A DNA stretch of 33,205 nt from Acanthamoeba castellanii str. Neff (GCF_000313135.1 NW_004457620.1:217332-250536); one strand, 5' to 3'. Counted from the stretch's first letter, positions 1 through 11,900 are shown. Program-made: numbers and translations. Notes: generated by a model not told the origin, from the sequence alone.

Positions 1-22
1 GGGTGGGGGAATGTGTACGTAC

Positions 23-1234
23 CCATCATCATGCCCATCATCATGCCGGGCATGTGAGGGAGGGAGCCAGGAGGGGCGCCGTATGGGAACGGCATGCCGG
101 CGGGAGGGAAGGGGAGAGGGGGCATGCCTGGCTGATGCTGATGCTGCTGTCCGAACGGACCCGGGAAGCCCATGCCCATGCCCATGCCCATGCCCATCAT
201 GGGAGGCGGCTGCTGGTGGGGCATCATCGGGGGTCCGCCGGGGCCGCCCATGCCCATCGGGTGGTGCCCTGGGAAGGGTGGCGGCATTCCTGGCATGCCG
301 GGGCGGAGCGGCATGCCCCCGCCGAACATGGGCGGGTACTGGGGCGGCATTCCTGGCACGCCTCCGGGGTTCCAGCCGGGCGGCGGCATGCCGGGTCCGC
401 CCATCATGCGCTGCTGGGGTGGACCCCCGCCTGGACCACCCATCATCCCCGGCGACACTGGCAGGCCCCTGACGCGGCGGTCACATACATACATGGGCAC
501 CCGAGAGGGAGAGAAGAGAGAAGAGAGAGAAGAGAGAGGGAGCAAGAGAGTGTCGTCAGCAACACGCAGAGAATGGCGAGGAACGGAGAGAGAGAGAGAG
601 AGAAGAGAGGAGGAGGCAGAGGAACCGACCCAGGGCGTGCGGCAGCCAGGCCCGGCGAAAGAAGGTGAGCGGAGGAGGGATCGTCGATGCGGGGCTTTTT
701 GGAGTCGGGCTCGCCCTCTCCGTCGTCGTCGTCGTCACCACCTCCACCGCCGCCTGCCGGCACGCCATCCATGCCATAGATCTCGTGTTGCGTTGTTTCG
801 CGTCCCGGCTTGGCGTTGGGCACCCTGTATGGGGGCGGCAGCATAATAATGAGAGACGGAAGGAAAACCGGCAGCGAGAGAACAATCGAAGGGGGGGTGG
901 GCGATTGCAACGATGACACAGAAAGGATGACAAGACCGACGACAGAGTTCGGGAGGAGGGCGTGCGTACTTGGTGATTGTTTCTTTGTGTACCTGGGAGC
1001 AGTGGATGACCAACCCACCCGCCGTTGAAAGTCTGACAAAAAAAATAGAATAAGTGAACAATCGCGCCCCTGCAATCTAAATCCAAGCCCCGGAGGGGGG
1101 GCGTACTTTTTGTGGCACCAAGCGCATTTGTAGTGCTTGGCCTTCTGGTGTTGTATGAGGATTTTCTCGTCCTCAAAGGAACGGTCGCAGTACCAGCACA
1201 CGGGCTTGTCCACCCTCTTCTTCTTGCGTCCCAT
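23..1234 (-). CDS. BuGZ/ZNF207-like zinc-finger protein (3' part outside window)
   Basis: Coding exons on the minus strand: 1234-1107, 1032-970, 824-630, 468-23; the last ends at a GTACGT donor and the gene continues past the left edge. The N-terminus starts MGRKKKR and carries two C2H2-type fingers (CWYC...HQKAKH and CAWC...H...VHKE), followed by the family segment VPNAKPGRETTQHEIYGMDG. This is the hallmark of BuGZ/ZNF207, known in animals as a spindle and kinetochore protein that binds microtubules and Bub3 and also associates with splicing factors. The middle is acidic (Gly6-Asp5). The tail is very rich in Pro, Gly and Met (a GM dipeptide run near 170-200), as in BuGZ low-complexity regions that phase-separate. 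The Bub3-binding GLEBS motif is not visible, perhaps because the end is missing. Exon phases agree throughout. The third donor (GG|GTCGGT) is the least certain. Family assignment is strong; a mitotic role here is inferred. Confidence 0.88.
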
Positions 1235-1249
1235 GTTCTGGTATCCCAC

Positions 1250-1352
1250 CTGCGGAAAAAGTAATGAAGAAATACACGAAGAAATAAAATTAGACTCACT
1301 TTCGTTCTTTTTTTCCCCTCCATCCTCCTCCTGACTTGACTGCCGTGCAGCC
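1250..1352. promoter_or_regulatory. Compact divergent 5' region between BuGZ-like and ERGIC2-like genes
   Basis: The two start codons (1234 minus, 1353 plus) lie 118 bp apart. On the minus strand a likely 50-bp 5'UTR intron is visible: donor GTGAGT at 1299-1294 and acceptor CCGCAG ending at 1250, placed 15 nt upstream of the BuGZ ATG. That leaves about 50 bp (1300-1352) for both transcription starts, so the promoters probably overlap or the transcripts overlap head to head. No TATA box is seen. Confidence 0.5.
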
Positions 1353-1728
1353 ATGCAGCAGCGTGCGCCTCGCTCGATGGCCAAGCGCCTGCGCAGCTTC
1401 GATATATTCCCCAAGGTAGCCCCTTCCCCCCCAATTATCATATAAGAATCGACCCACACCCAACAAATCAACTTTGTGGCCTCCTTGACTTGCAGTCGGT
1501 GGAGGACGTGCGCGAACAAGCTTCAGCTGGTGCTGCTGGTACGTGCCCGCCCCTCCCTTTCCAGGCCAGGTGTGCACCACACTAGTAGCTACTACCACTA
1601 CTACCACCACCACCACCTGTTTGCAACCACCGCAGCAGCAACGCTCGCGCCATTTAGAGGGGAAGCCGGTGGTGTGTTTGTGTTCAGCCCCAGCCCACAG
1701 TACATGGTGGCTTTGCCGTTGGTGGTGG

Positions 1729-1759
<31 letters not shown>

Positions 1760-3801
1760 TGGGTGGGTGGGTGGTGCAGTGACCATTGTGGGGGTGCTGG
1801 TGATGCTTTTCCTCTTCGTCTCCGAGTTCTCCAGCTACACCCAGGTCGTCACTGAAGGTACCTCTGATTCTTCTTCTTATTCTTCTTATTATGATTATGA
1901 TTAGCAAAGAGAGGAATAGTCCGCTTCCACCCGCGTACTCGGGTGTGTCTCACTCAGCGTGGCGTGGCGGTGCCATTTGGGCGGAGGCAGACACCATCTT
2001 TGTGGACACCACGCGCGAGAAGACCATGTGGATCAATTTCGAGCTCGTCTTCCTCCAGCTGGCGTGCAAGGGTAGACATATGCCGCCCCGCTCCACCCAC
2101 CACCCCACTCCACCCCGCTCCACCCACCCACCGCCCGAGCGCGTTGGTATTTGACACAACCACACACACGCGCGCGCACACCACACACACACACACACAC
2201 ACACACACCGGGCAATTGCGGCAACCACCAGAGGTGGAGGTGGACATCGTGGACAACTTTGGCGACCCGCAGCGGGGGCGGAGGGATATCCAAAAGCAGG
2301 CCGTAGACCCCGAGCAGTACCTCCAGCAGACCTTCTCCTCCTGGTTCACTTCGGCCCACACCGGTACATCTCCACCCCCCACACCCACCCCCTGCCCCTG
2401 GAGGTACTGCTCGGGGGTCCCCCACCACTGCCGCCACTGCCGCGTGCCTGCACTCACACGCGTGTGCTGCCTCACCACCCACCCCACCCCACCCCACCCC
2501 ACCCCACCCCACCCCACCCCACCCCACCCACCCCACCCCACCCACCCACCCACCAGAGGAGTTCCCCAAGGGGAGCGGGTGCCGGGTGTTTGGCAAGGCC
2601 GAGGTGCAGAAGGTCAAGGGCAATCTCCACATCGCCGCCGGAAGCAATGCCCCCCAGGTACGTACCACCCCTCCCCACCATTCCCAGCAGCCCCCTCCCC
2701 TCCCTCCCCCACACCATCCATCCGCCGCCCCGTCGTCGTCGTCGTCATCATCATCCATCACTCATCAGCGTCATCACCGCCTCTCCCGTGCCATGACATC
2801 CCATCATCTCCTGACGCCTCTCGGTCATTCGATTGTCAATTCTGTCCCGCCTCCCTCATGTGTGGCACGCGCAGTCGCACGATGGTCACCAGCACCACGT
2901 GCACCACATCACGCCCGAGCAGGTGGCCTCCTTCAACGTCTCGCACTTCATCCCACATCTTTCCTTCGGTATGTTGAACTCTCTTTCTCTGTGTGTGTGT
3001 CGTGTTGTGTGTGTGTGTGTTATGTGTGTGTGTGATGTGTGTGCGTTGCGGTTGCCCCTTACCACGTCTCGGGGGGGGGTGTCGTCTAGGACCGGCCTTC
3101 CCGCGGAGGACGGACCCTCTCAGCTGGACGCGTGTGATTGAGCCCAGTACGCGCGCGGCCGCTCGTTTTCTTTCTTGCCGGCCACACGCGACCGTGGCAG
3201 GAAGAACTCACCACACACACATGGATCGTCGTTGGCCGTGTGGGTGTCGTGCGTGTGGTGCAGATGCGATGCAGGTGAACCACATGATCCAGCTGGTGCC
3301 GACGATCTACGAGGACTGGGGCGGTAACGTGATCGAGGGCTACCAGTACTCAGCGCAGACCAACTACAAGCACATCGTGCCGGGCGCCTCGTCCTTCCCG
3401 CTGCCGGGCGTGTTCATCAAGTGGGACATGTCGCCCTTCGTCATCCAGTACCGCGAGACCGGCCGATCCTTCGCCCACTTCCTCACCCGCCTGTGCGCCA
3501 TCACCGGCGGCACCTTCGTCGTCCTCGGTACGCCACCCCCCCCCAAAGCCTGCCAGCCTGCCTGCCTGCTGCGCAGCACTGGCCCCGCGTGTCTTCTCTT
3601 ACCCACCCCACCCCACCCCACCCCACCCCACCCCACTGCATTCCCTGCCTGGGCATGCGTCGAATGACCCCATGTGCAGGGCTGATCTATAGCGGCCTCA
3701 CCAAGGCCTTCCCCGCCCTGCGAACCGTGCGCGAGAAGACGACGGGCGTGCCGGGACCGCTGTCCCACAACAAGCACCACCACCACCACCACGGCCTCTG
3801 A
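1353..3801 (+). CDS. ERGIC2/Erv41-like ER-Golgi cargo receptor
   Basis: Ten exons: 1353-1415, 1496-1538, 1780-1857, 1991-2071, 2232-2363, 2557-2657, 2875-2968, 3090-3146, 3264-3527, 3680-3801. They sum to 1035 nt, giving 344 residues, with all phases consistent. Order of parts: FDIFP N-terminal ERGIC_N motif, TM1 (IVGVLVMLFLFVSEF), a lumenal domain with VKGNLHIAAG and HFIPHLSFG, VPTIYEDW, PLPGVFIKWDMSPF, then TM2 (LCAITGGTFVVLGLIYSGL). The family cycles between ER and Golgi in COPII/COPI vesicles, and Erv41 pairs with Erv46. The Cys-rich segment of ERGIC3/Erv46 is absent, so ERGIC2/Erv41 is the better match. The tail ends in six histidines then GL. The fourth-exon acceptor was chosen at 1990 because it restores a family-like junction; 1960 is an in-frame alternative. 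Introns hold pentamer and CA repeats. Confidence 0.9.
2161..2210. repeat. CA/CG dinucleotide microsatellite in ERGIC2-like intron
   Basis: Alternating CA with a short CG stretch, lying inside the intron 2072-2231. It is non-coding. Confidence 0.9.
2470..2554. repeat. CCCCA pentamer array in ERGIC2-like intron
   Basis: About fifteen copies of a CCCCA-type unit, decaying into CCCA near the acceptor at 2556. It forms the long pyrimidine-rich run in front of the exon at 2557. A shorter array of the same pentamer sits at 3601-3637 in the last intron of the same gene. Confidence 0.9.
3601..3637. repeat. CCCCA pentamer array, last ERGIC2-like intron
   Basis: About seven copies of CCCCA within the intron 3528-3679. 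This is the same unit and orientation as the array near 2.5 kb. Confidence 0.85.
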
Positions 3802-3896
3802 CGCAAGAGCCACAGCCAACGCGGGAAAAAAAAGGAGGGGGAAAGGCGAAAAGAAATTTCTTTTTCTCGCGAGTGCCAACAGCGACTGCAAAGCAA

Positions 3897-5805
3897 ATGG
3901 AGGTGGAGGAATCACGCAAGCCCTTGCTTATTAGCGTGGGGGCCGATGGCGAACGCACCATCAACGAGCGCGTTGGACCTCGTGCGGCCTCGGAGCAGGT
4001 GCCGCTCTCCGAGATGGCTGATGTGTTCCAGCTCGAGCGCAGGAGACGGGAAGTAGAGAAGCGCCTCCGCGAGATCGAGTCGCGAGAGGCCCACCTCAAG
4101 GGGTAGGTCTCCTCTTCTCTCGCTCCACCCCCGCCATCCGCCTTTCGAATCGCAGCAGGTGCCGCGCGTACGTGCGTGGCCACTGAACCTTGTTGTGTGT
4201 TTTTGGGGGGGTTTGGCCGCTGCGGTCCACTGCAGGAAAGGGAAGGGCGCAGCCGGGCGAGGCAAGCGGGGCCGGGAGAACGAGAACGGGGGTCCAGATG
4301 CAGGGCCTCATGACGACGCGGTGTCCGACCCTGACGCGACTCAGCCGAAGCGGCGCCTGCTGTCCTCGGCCGTGCTCACCTCACACGCCGCCGCTGCCGC
4401 CGCCGCGGACGAAGAGGACGAGGGCCGCGGCCGCAAGCGAGCTCGAGAAGGCAGAAACCCGGAGCGCGGCGCCGACGACCACGACCACGTGGCCAGCACC
4501 CACAAGGTACCTTACCCCCCCCCCCCCCCTCCCGACCGACCGACTCGCCCGCCCACCCCGCCATGGCTGCACATCTGCGCGTCTCCACTCACGCCACTAC
4601 TTTGTGGTGTCGTGTGCGTCGTGTGTCATGCATGCCGTGTGTCGTGTGCGTCGTGTGCCGTGTGCCGTGTGTTGTGTGTGTGTGTGTGTGTGTGTGTGTC
4701 ATGTGCGTCGTGTGTCATGCGTGCCGTGCGTCGTGTGCGTCGTGTGTCATGTATGCCGTGTGTTGTGTGTGTCATGCGTGTCGTGTGCGTCGTGTGCGTC
4801 GTGTGTCATGCGTGCCGTGCGTCGTGCGTGTCGTGGTGTCGTGTGTGTCGTGCGTGTTGTGTGTCATGCGTGGTGTGTGTCGTGTGAAGCGACGGGCCGT
4901 CGGGGAGGAGCGGGGCGGGCGGGAGGAGTTCCGGCGGGGCGGCCACGACAGCGAGGGGGGAAGGGAGGAGCGGGAGGAGCGTAGGCAGAAGGAGCGGGAG
5001 GAGCGGGAGAAGGAGTGGGTCAAAAAGGCGGGCGGCGATGCCACGAGGAACAGGCGGGTGTTCGGCGTCCTCCTCGGCACCCTCCAGCGCTTCCGCAAGG
5101 ACCAGACGGCCGTCGCCGAAAAGGTGCGTGCTCGCGTGCTCGGGTCGTGCGTGTGGTCACGTGTGGCTGACGGGCGGGTGGGCGATGATGCAACCGAAAC
5201 AGGAGCGCGTGCGTGAGCAGATCACGAAGCAAGTGGAGGAGAAGGTCAAGGAGGAATCCGAGACCCTGGTCAAGGAGGAGGAGAGGCGTCTGGCCGAGGA
5301 GAAGGAGAAGCACCAGGCGCTGCGCGAGGAGCTCACCCAGCAGATCGAGGAGCACCAGCGCAAGGAGCTCGTACTTACGGCGCCCTCCCTCCCTCCCCAT
5401 TCCCTCCGTCCTCGCGAGTTCGGCTAACGTGTGGTCATCATATGCCGTCGTCGTCGTCGTGGCGGACGGTTGCAGGAGGCGCAATGGGGCGAGCATCGCA
5501 AGCTCGTGTCGCGGTTCCGCAAGACGGAGGCCAAACCGCACATCTGCTACGCCTTCAACGACGGTGGGGCAACCACCCACCACCACCACGACGACGGCTC
5601 GGACAGCGACGCTGCCGAGAGGCACGGCCGGCACCGGCGGCACCGAGACAGCAGCGACAGCGAGGACAGCAGCGACAGTGAGTCCGATGCCAAGCCGCCG
5701 CCGCGAGAGAAGACCAGCAGCCGCGGCAACGAGACCAACGACCAGGAGACGAAGGAGCAGGACGACCACGCGCAGCATAGGTCCTCCACGGAGGCCGAGG
5801 CCTGA
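3897..5805 (+). CDS. Pinin-like splicing factor
   Basis: Five exons: 3897-4102, 4236-4506, 4890-5123, 5203-5370, 5476-5805, totalling 1209 nt (402 residues) with consistent phases. The ATG at 3897 is the first in frame after a GTG-only extension. Recognised by the pinin/SDK/memA core: NRRVFGVLLGTLQRFRKDQ (family pattern NRR.FG.L.GTLQ.F), then a long Glu/Lys/Arg coiled coil and the FRKTEAKPHICYAF element matching the animal TKTKPHLFY region. Upstream is a basic Gly/Arg segment and an Ala run. The C-terminus has a His run and SD/SE-rich repeats. Pinin associates with the exon junction complex and regulates alternative splicing in the nucleus. The acceptor of exon 3 is either 4889 (AAG) or 4907 (GAG); both stay in frame and differ by six residues. 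The ERGIC2-like gene ends 95 bp upstream. Confidence 0.88.
4607..4886. repeat. Degenerate GT-rich tandem array filling pinin intron 2
   Basis: Imperfect repeats built from gtgtcatgcgtgccgtgcgtc-like blocks, plus a GT run near 4674-4699. They occupy most of the intron 4507-4889 right up to the acceptor, leaving no ordinary polypyrimidine tract. Confidence 0.85.
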
Positions 5806-5968
5806 ACAAGCGTGTTCAGAAGAACAAGCGCCCACACGGATGAGCGGACGAAGGAAATAGATTTATAAAAAAATGTTATTATTACGTTTTTGACGTTTAT
5901 TTTACGTTTTTGACGTTTATTTTTATAACGTTGGGGGACTCTGAAAAGAGTGGTGGTGAACAGAGAGA
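5806..5968. terminator. Convergent 3' ends with duplicated poly(A) signal
   Basis: This 163-bp space separates the pinin-like stop (plus) from the HECT stop (minus). A perfect 20-bp direct repeat occupies 5884-5903 and 5904-5923. Each copy contains TTTATT, which is AATAAA on the minus strand, at 5896-5901 and 5916-5921, about 50-70 nt beyond the HECT stop codon. These are probable tandem cleavage/polyadenylation signals for the HECT transcript. No clear AATAAA is seen for the pinin-like gene. Confidence 0.6.
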
Positions 5969-8900
5969 CTAGTCGAAGAGCCCACCTGTCGAGCTGGAGG
6001 ACGTCGAGCTGATCCGAGGCGACTGAATTCCCGACGGGATGGGCTCCTGCGCAATCCCGTCGGTCTCCTGCTCGTCCTCGTCGTCGGAGGTCTGCATGTC
6101 CTGCGGGTCCCACTGCGTGGAGGGCACGTAGTCCGAATCGATCTCGGCCGTGTTGTGGATGGCGTACATCAACTGCACGCACCATCCCCCCCGAACATGT
6201 CAACCACCGAAAACTCGCCCACATAAAGAAGAGGATGAGGACAATGCCTTGGTCTTGAGGCTGGCCTTGTTGGTGTAGAGGGGCAGCTTCAGCTTGAACG
6301 CGCAGGTCTACGGGAACCGCAGAGGATTAGCCACAAGGGGTGGGAGGGAGATCGATGATATGGGGAGATGATGATGATGTGTGTGCGTGAGAGAGAGAGA
6401 GGGATAGAGAGCGCACCATCGCCTCGGGGAGGAAGTCGTTGGGGCTGCCGCTGCGTTCCAGGGCCTCGATGGTAAACTCCAGATTGGTTCCCGCGTAGGA
6501 CGGCGCCAATCGCGACTGGCCGTACACGAAGCGCACTGCGTCGCCGCCACGCACGCCCACGCGCACACATTCGACACAAAGATGGTTCGCACCTTCAGAA
6601 AAGGAGAACCCGCAGGCGAAGGCGGAGAGGGAGAGGAGAGAGGAGAAGGGAGAAGGGAACGTACGGAATTTGGCGCGTTCGTCGGGTCCCACCTCGGCGA
6701 GCACCTCCCAGAGCATGGCCACTGTCGGGTGTGACGCCGAGATGGACCCGTAGTAGCGCGTGCGCTTCTGCAGCCACTCGACGTCGAAGTCTATGCGGCC
6801 CACCACGAGGCTCTCCATCTCCTGCCACGTCAGGTACTTGAGCGTCTCCACGGGCACGATCTGCCGCAGGCCCTCGCGCACGGCCTCCAGCTGCCGCGTG
6901 CATTCGGACAACCGCGTCTCGAGGATGAGCCGCAGGTACTCGAGGCGCGTGGCGAAGGTGACCACCTCACGCGCGCCGCCCTCCTTGAGCTCCACCTTGC
7001 TGCCGTCGCTCAGGGTCGTGGTGAAGGTCAGATCGTCGTAGACCGCCTCGAAGAGCTCTGTCAATCATCGCCGCCGTGCCGGTTAGATATTTTACACACG
7101 AGACACACGACACGACACAAGAATTTATGTTTGTCGGCTTTCGTGTGTTGTGTGCGTCGTGTGTTTCAGTGGCGGATTGGGAAAGGGGAGAGACGGGTGG
7201 CGGTTGGGCGGTTGGTACCGGGGCTGGTGAGTTGGGTCTCGATGTTGCGGATGAACTGGGCCGACACGCAGTCGAAGATCTCCAGATCGCCAAGCGTGGT
7301 CTCCTCGCCCACCTGCGCGCACGAGTCCCGTGGTGGCGTTTGTTTTTTTGTTGGGTCGTCAGTCTCGTGAGGGCTCACCCACACACGTGTGTGTCGCGTG
7401 TGTGTGTGTGTGTGTCGTGTGTGTGTGTGTGTGTGTGTGTCGTGTGTGTCGTATGTGTGTCGTGTGTGTCGTGTGTGTCGTGTGTGTCGTGTGTGTGTCG
7501 TGTGTGTGTAGTCTCGTCTCGTCTCGTGTGTGTCAGTGTCGTGTGTGCCAACGATGGCCATAGGTTGGCGCAGCGCAATGGGTGGGGTGAGGTGGGGTGG
7601 GGTGGGGGAAACCGTACGAAGAACTTCCAGAACAGGGAGGGCAGGCGCAGGTCGATGGCTCCCCGGGTGCGGATGCAGATGCCCATCACAACGCCCATCG
7701 TCTGCATGACGCCCCGCGCCCCGCCATGATAGCATGCGATGTTGGTGTTGGCGGCCCGATGCGAGGCCAAATAAATGCAGCCAGCACGCGGTGCCACATA
7801 GGTGTGTGTGGCGTGTGTGGCTTTCTGAGTGTCGGGAAAGAGGGCACGTACGCGGTAGAGGCGCAGGTGGAGGGGCGACGTGGCGCGGGGGTTGGGTACG
7901 AACTTCTCGCGCGTGTCGCCCACGTCGAGCCGCTTGTTGGGCGACGGGATGAGCAGCGGCAGGGCCTCCCCGTGCAGCTCCAGCGAGATCTGCGTCACCG
8001 ACTCGCGGTACGGGCCGCCCTGATCCGTGGCGCCCTCGCCCTGGAAGTCCACCTTCCACCCGCGCTCGGCCTGTCGCAGCACCGACAGGTCCGCCATCGT
8101 GTCCAGCTGCGTGTGCAGCTGCCCGAACAGCGTGTGCAGCCCATCGTTGGCCTTGTCTGCAGATCGTGTACGCACACGACACACACGACACACACGCGCA
8201 GTGGATCAGCGCATCGATGAAGAAAGCGAGGTGGTAGGGGGTGTGGCGCGCGTACTCTTGGCATTCTTGATGGCCTTGAGGCGGTTGAAGCGGAAGACGT
8301 GGGGGTCACGCCCGACCTCGGTCTGCTTGCAGATGCTGCGGCCGAGCTCGCGCTTGACGTTGAAGAACACGAGGCGGCGCGCGTGCCACACGAGACTCGC
8401 CAGGCCGCGGCCCTCCAGCTGCGCCGGCGTCAGGGCCATGCCGCGGCCCACGGGGATCGGGTTGACCGTCATGCGGCTGCAGTCCACCACGTTGCACAGG
8501 GCCTTGAACAGCAGATTCAACTGCCCTCCCACAGAGAAGAGAGAACAACCACCACCACCACCACCACCGCCACCGCCACCACACGAGAAACCACAATTGA
8601 TGGATTAGGATCAGACCTTGATTGAGGCATACGTAGAAGACGTCGTCACCGCCAGACGATGGCGTCAGCGTCATTAGCGACGATAAGGTGACGTCAGTGA
8701 AGGTGGGCGAGTGGGAGGGGGGGGGCGTACGCGCTTGAGGACGTAGAAGCGGGCGACGAGGGCGGTGTGCGGGAGGGCAGCAATCTCCGGGAACTGGAGG
8801 CCGATGGTGTCGGTGAGCGTGATTGACTCGGGCGCCACCTCCATGGGGTCGTCGTCCTTGGCCGCGCAGATGCGGTTCATGACCTGCACCAGCTGCTCGT

Positions 8901-11900
8901 CCCGCTCCATGCTCCAATCCGCCCCGTCGTTGTTGCTACGCTGCAGGTAGTCTGCACGACCAAACGCACGCACACGCACGCACACGCACGCACACGCACG
9001 CACGCACACGACGCACTGTGTGAGTGGCCCAGGCCAGGCCAGCCATCGTGTCGTTGGTCGTGTGCGTCGTGGATGGATGTGGGGGGGGGGCGTACAGAAG
9101 AAGAGGTCGTTGAGGTCCATCTCGCCGAGCTTGGGGTCGAACAGGAGGAACTCCTTGTTGGCCTGCACGCGTTGCCACCCCGCGCACGTACGTACGTACA
9201 CAACACGACCACCACCGTAGTAGATGTGAGAACGCCCACGCCCCCCCCCAAGGGAAAGAGCGAAGGGAATGGCCATGGTGCGCACCATGGCGTCCTCGAG
9301 GAACAAGAGGGGCAGGGGCTGGCGGGTGAGGAAGCGGGAGATGATGTCCTCCTGCTCCATCACGGCCCGCACCACGAACGGCGGCTTGGCCCGGCCCACC
9401 CGGCTCTCCTCTGCACCCAACGACGTAACCACACCATCCACCACCACCACACCACCACACCACCACACCACGCCATCACCACACCACACCACACCACCAC
9501 ACCACACCACACCACACCACACCACACCACACCACACCACACCACGCCATCACCACACCACACCACACCACACACCATCCCACCAGGTAAGGCCAAGGCC
9601 AGGGCCGGTTCATCATCATCATCATCATCATCATGGGTCGGGGCCGTAAGTAGAGTCCCTACCGGGGGGGATCTTGGCGGAGACGTCGACGGGCTGGTAG
9701 CCCTCGGGCGCGAAGAGGAAGGGCTCGGCGCCGAAGTTGAAGGCCACCTTGTTGCCGGCCTCCAGCGTGATCGAAGGCCGGTACAGCCCCTCCCTCGCGC
9801 TGAATGCTGCGCACATTTCGGGGGAACACCATGATCACCACCGCCACCGCCACCGCCACCCATGATCGATCAGTACCAATCATAACACCCCAATTCCTTC
9901 GAGAGTTGACCCATGGGCGGCTGGAAGGCAGGAAGTATATGGGAAGTATAGGGTACCGGGGCCGAAGCTCTCGCCGTTGAGGTGGTAGCCGATGACTGGC
10001 GGGTTGCTGTCGAGGTCCAGTTGCACCTGTCCACCCCACGCACCAGCCGGGTGTTAGCGCGAATCGTGTGCACCTGCGGCGCCGTGTCGTTGGCTGTTGG
10101 TCGTGTGCGAAGCGTGCAGGCGGGTCGTGCAGAGGCAGTGGCGTACGCCGAGCACGTCGCCCTCCTTCCACTGCCGGCCGAAGGAGGTCTGCTCGTTGTT
10201 GTGCCACTTGTCGTAGGTGTGCGGGTCGAAGCCGTACGACTCCTCCCCGGCTCCCGTCATCTCATTCTGTACTCCCCCCGCCCCCGCCCCCCGCACGCAC
10301 GCACGCACGCACGCACGCATGTCCCCAAACAGGGTCAGGTCCGCGATTTGCGGCGCCATTGGTCCATTGGCATGAAAGCAGGTCGGTGGTGCTGTGATGC
10401 TGGCGCTGGCGCTGACTGCGCGGTGTGACGCTGTGGTGTCGTATGTGGCTACGTACGGCGTCGCCGAGGAGACCCCAGCCGAAGCGCGCGTTCGCGGTGC
10501 TGTTGGCGCGCAGGGTGACCTCGTAGTACCACTTGCCGGCCTTCATCGACACCGGCAGCGTCACGCTCACGGATCCCTTGCTCACGTGCACCTGCATCGC
10601 GAGAGAGGCGATTACGATCACGAGCGGAGTGAGCATTCCCACGGGGGTCGGGAATTGGGCCGTTTGAGAGGCAAAGGTGAGCGGGGCGGGGAGGCGGGCG
10701 GGGAGCACGTGTACGAGGTTGTGTTGGGACTCATGGAGGTCCACTTCCCCGTTGCGGCAGTGGCGGTGGGTGATCGCGATGGGCGTGTAGGGACCCGTCC
10801 TGTTCGCCTTGAGCAGCCCTGGTCATGGCGCAATGACCACCACCAGCCACCACCACCACCACCCAGCATGCACCACCAATTACACACGCTCGGTCAACCA
10901 CACGACCACACATGCAACCACACATGCACCGCACCGCACTATGCACCGCACGCAGGAGAGGGCGTGGCTAGATCCGGATGGGGACGGGGACGGGGGTACC
11001 GAGGTGGAGGTGGGGCAGGAGGTCGTCGGCCTGCAGCACGGGCGCGTAGGGCCGGATCACCACGTGGTCGAGCATGCCGCAGTACTCTCCGCCCTCGGCG
11101 CTGTTGCCGATCGTCTTCAACGACACGCCGGCCGCCGGCACGTACTGCCCACACCCCATCCATCCATCCACCACCAGCCACATTGATCACGCCGATGGGT
11201 TCAAGTGGTCGGATTTAGTCGCACGCAGGCCCCCACCACCACCACCACCACCAATGGTTGGGTTTGGGAGGGTCGGAGGGTGCCGTACGTCCAAGCTGTC
11301 GAGCTGGCGGCGAGACGCGGAGTCCCACAGGAAGAAGTTGAGCTTGGCCTTCTCCGGATCGGCCGACACGGTCAAGTAGTTCCACGTGATCTCCGTGGTT
11401 GGCGTTTTCTGGTTGTGCGTGCGTGCGTACGTGGTGTGTGGTGTCAGAGACACACACAGCACTTGCTTGTGAGCTCGTCGCTCACCGTCAACAGCAACAG
11501 ATGTGGCCAAGAGAAGGGAAAAGAAAAGAGGAGGATCTGCGGATGTGGCGGGATGGGGGGGGGGGCAATGCGCGTCGTACCACGTCGCTGGTGATGGGGG
11601 GCACCTTGAGGGTGACGCTCGACGGGGTGAAGTGCTCGGTGATGTCGGTCACGCCCAGCGTCCACCTAGGTGCGCACCCCGCGTATTCCACCCCCACCCC
11701 CCAATACTCTCAGTCATAGTAGACAATAATAAAAATACTATTAAAATAAGAATAAATAAATAAATAAGAATAAAATGGCCTGTGCCCCTTACGCTCCGCT
11801 CCGTGTGTGTCGTGTGTGAGCGATGAGAGTTGGGAGGGAGAGGGTACGTACCATCCTTCATCGTCGTCCTGGCGGTTGACGACGATCTTGTCGCCGTTGG

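Larger units (their letters stand above)
5969..8951 (-). other. HECT catalytic domain exons of the giant ligase
   Basis: Exons 8951-8731, 8520-8256, 8156-7852, 7701-7618, 7312-7219, 7057-6665, 6535-6417, 6307-6248, 6172-5969. The N-lobe shows GATDQGGPYRES, then MGVVMGICIRT and LRLPSLFWKFF. The C-lobe shows FLRFVYGQSRLAPS, LPEAM and TCAFKLKLPLYTNK. The catalytic Cys codon is at 6304-6302, in the expected context (T-C before a K-L-P-Y strand). After LMYAIHN the tail is acidic, ending in a Ser run and GGLFD. The domain appears complete, with no missing key residue. Confidence 0.92.

Noticed and set aside
3..846. Long plus-strand ORFs opposite the BuGZ-like exons (His-, Pro-, Met- or Gly-rich).
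   Set aside because: They are antisense shadows of the Gly/Pro/Met-rich BuGZ coding strand and its intron; they carry no known motif.
1954..2761. Minus-strand ORFs with GWGG repeats opposite the ERGIC2-like gene.
   Set aside because: They are produced by the CCCCA pentamer array and CA repeat read in reverse; the plus strand has a phase-consistent gene.
4159..5216. Cys/Val/Arg-rich ORFs (VCRVSCASC type) over the pinin intron.
   Set aside because: Translation of the GT-rich intronic array; the real exons end at GTACCT (4507) and resume at 4890.
4890..5216. Reading the Glu/Arg-rich pinin exons as a general myosin-like or caldesmon-like coiled coil.
   Set aside because: The NRRVFGVLLGTLQRF core and the KPHICYAF element are specific to the pinin family.
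7166..8193. Long minus ORFs with THTHTRHTRHT runs and similar 'His-rich' proteins elsewhere (12.6 kb).
   Set aside because: These read through intronic CACGA/CACAC arrays between well-defined HECT exons.
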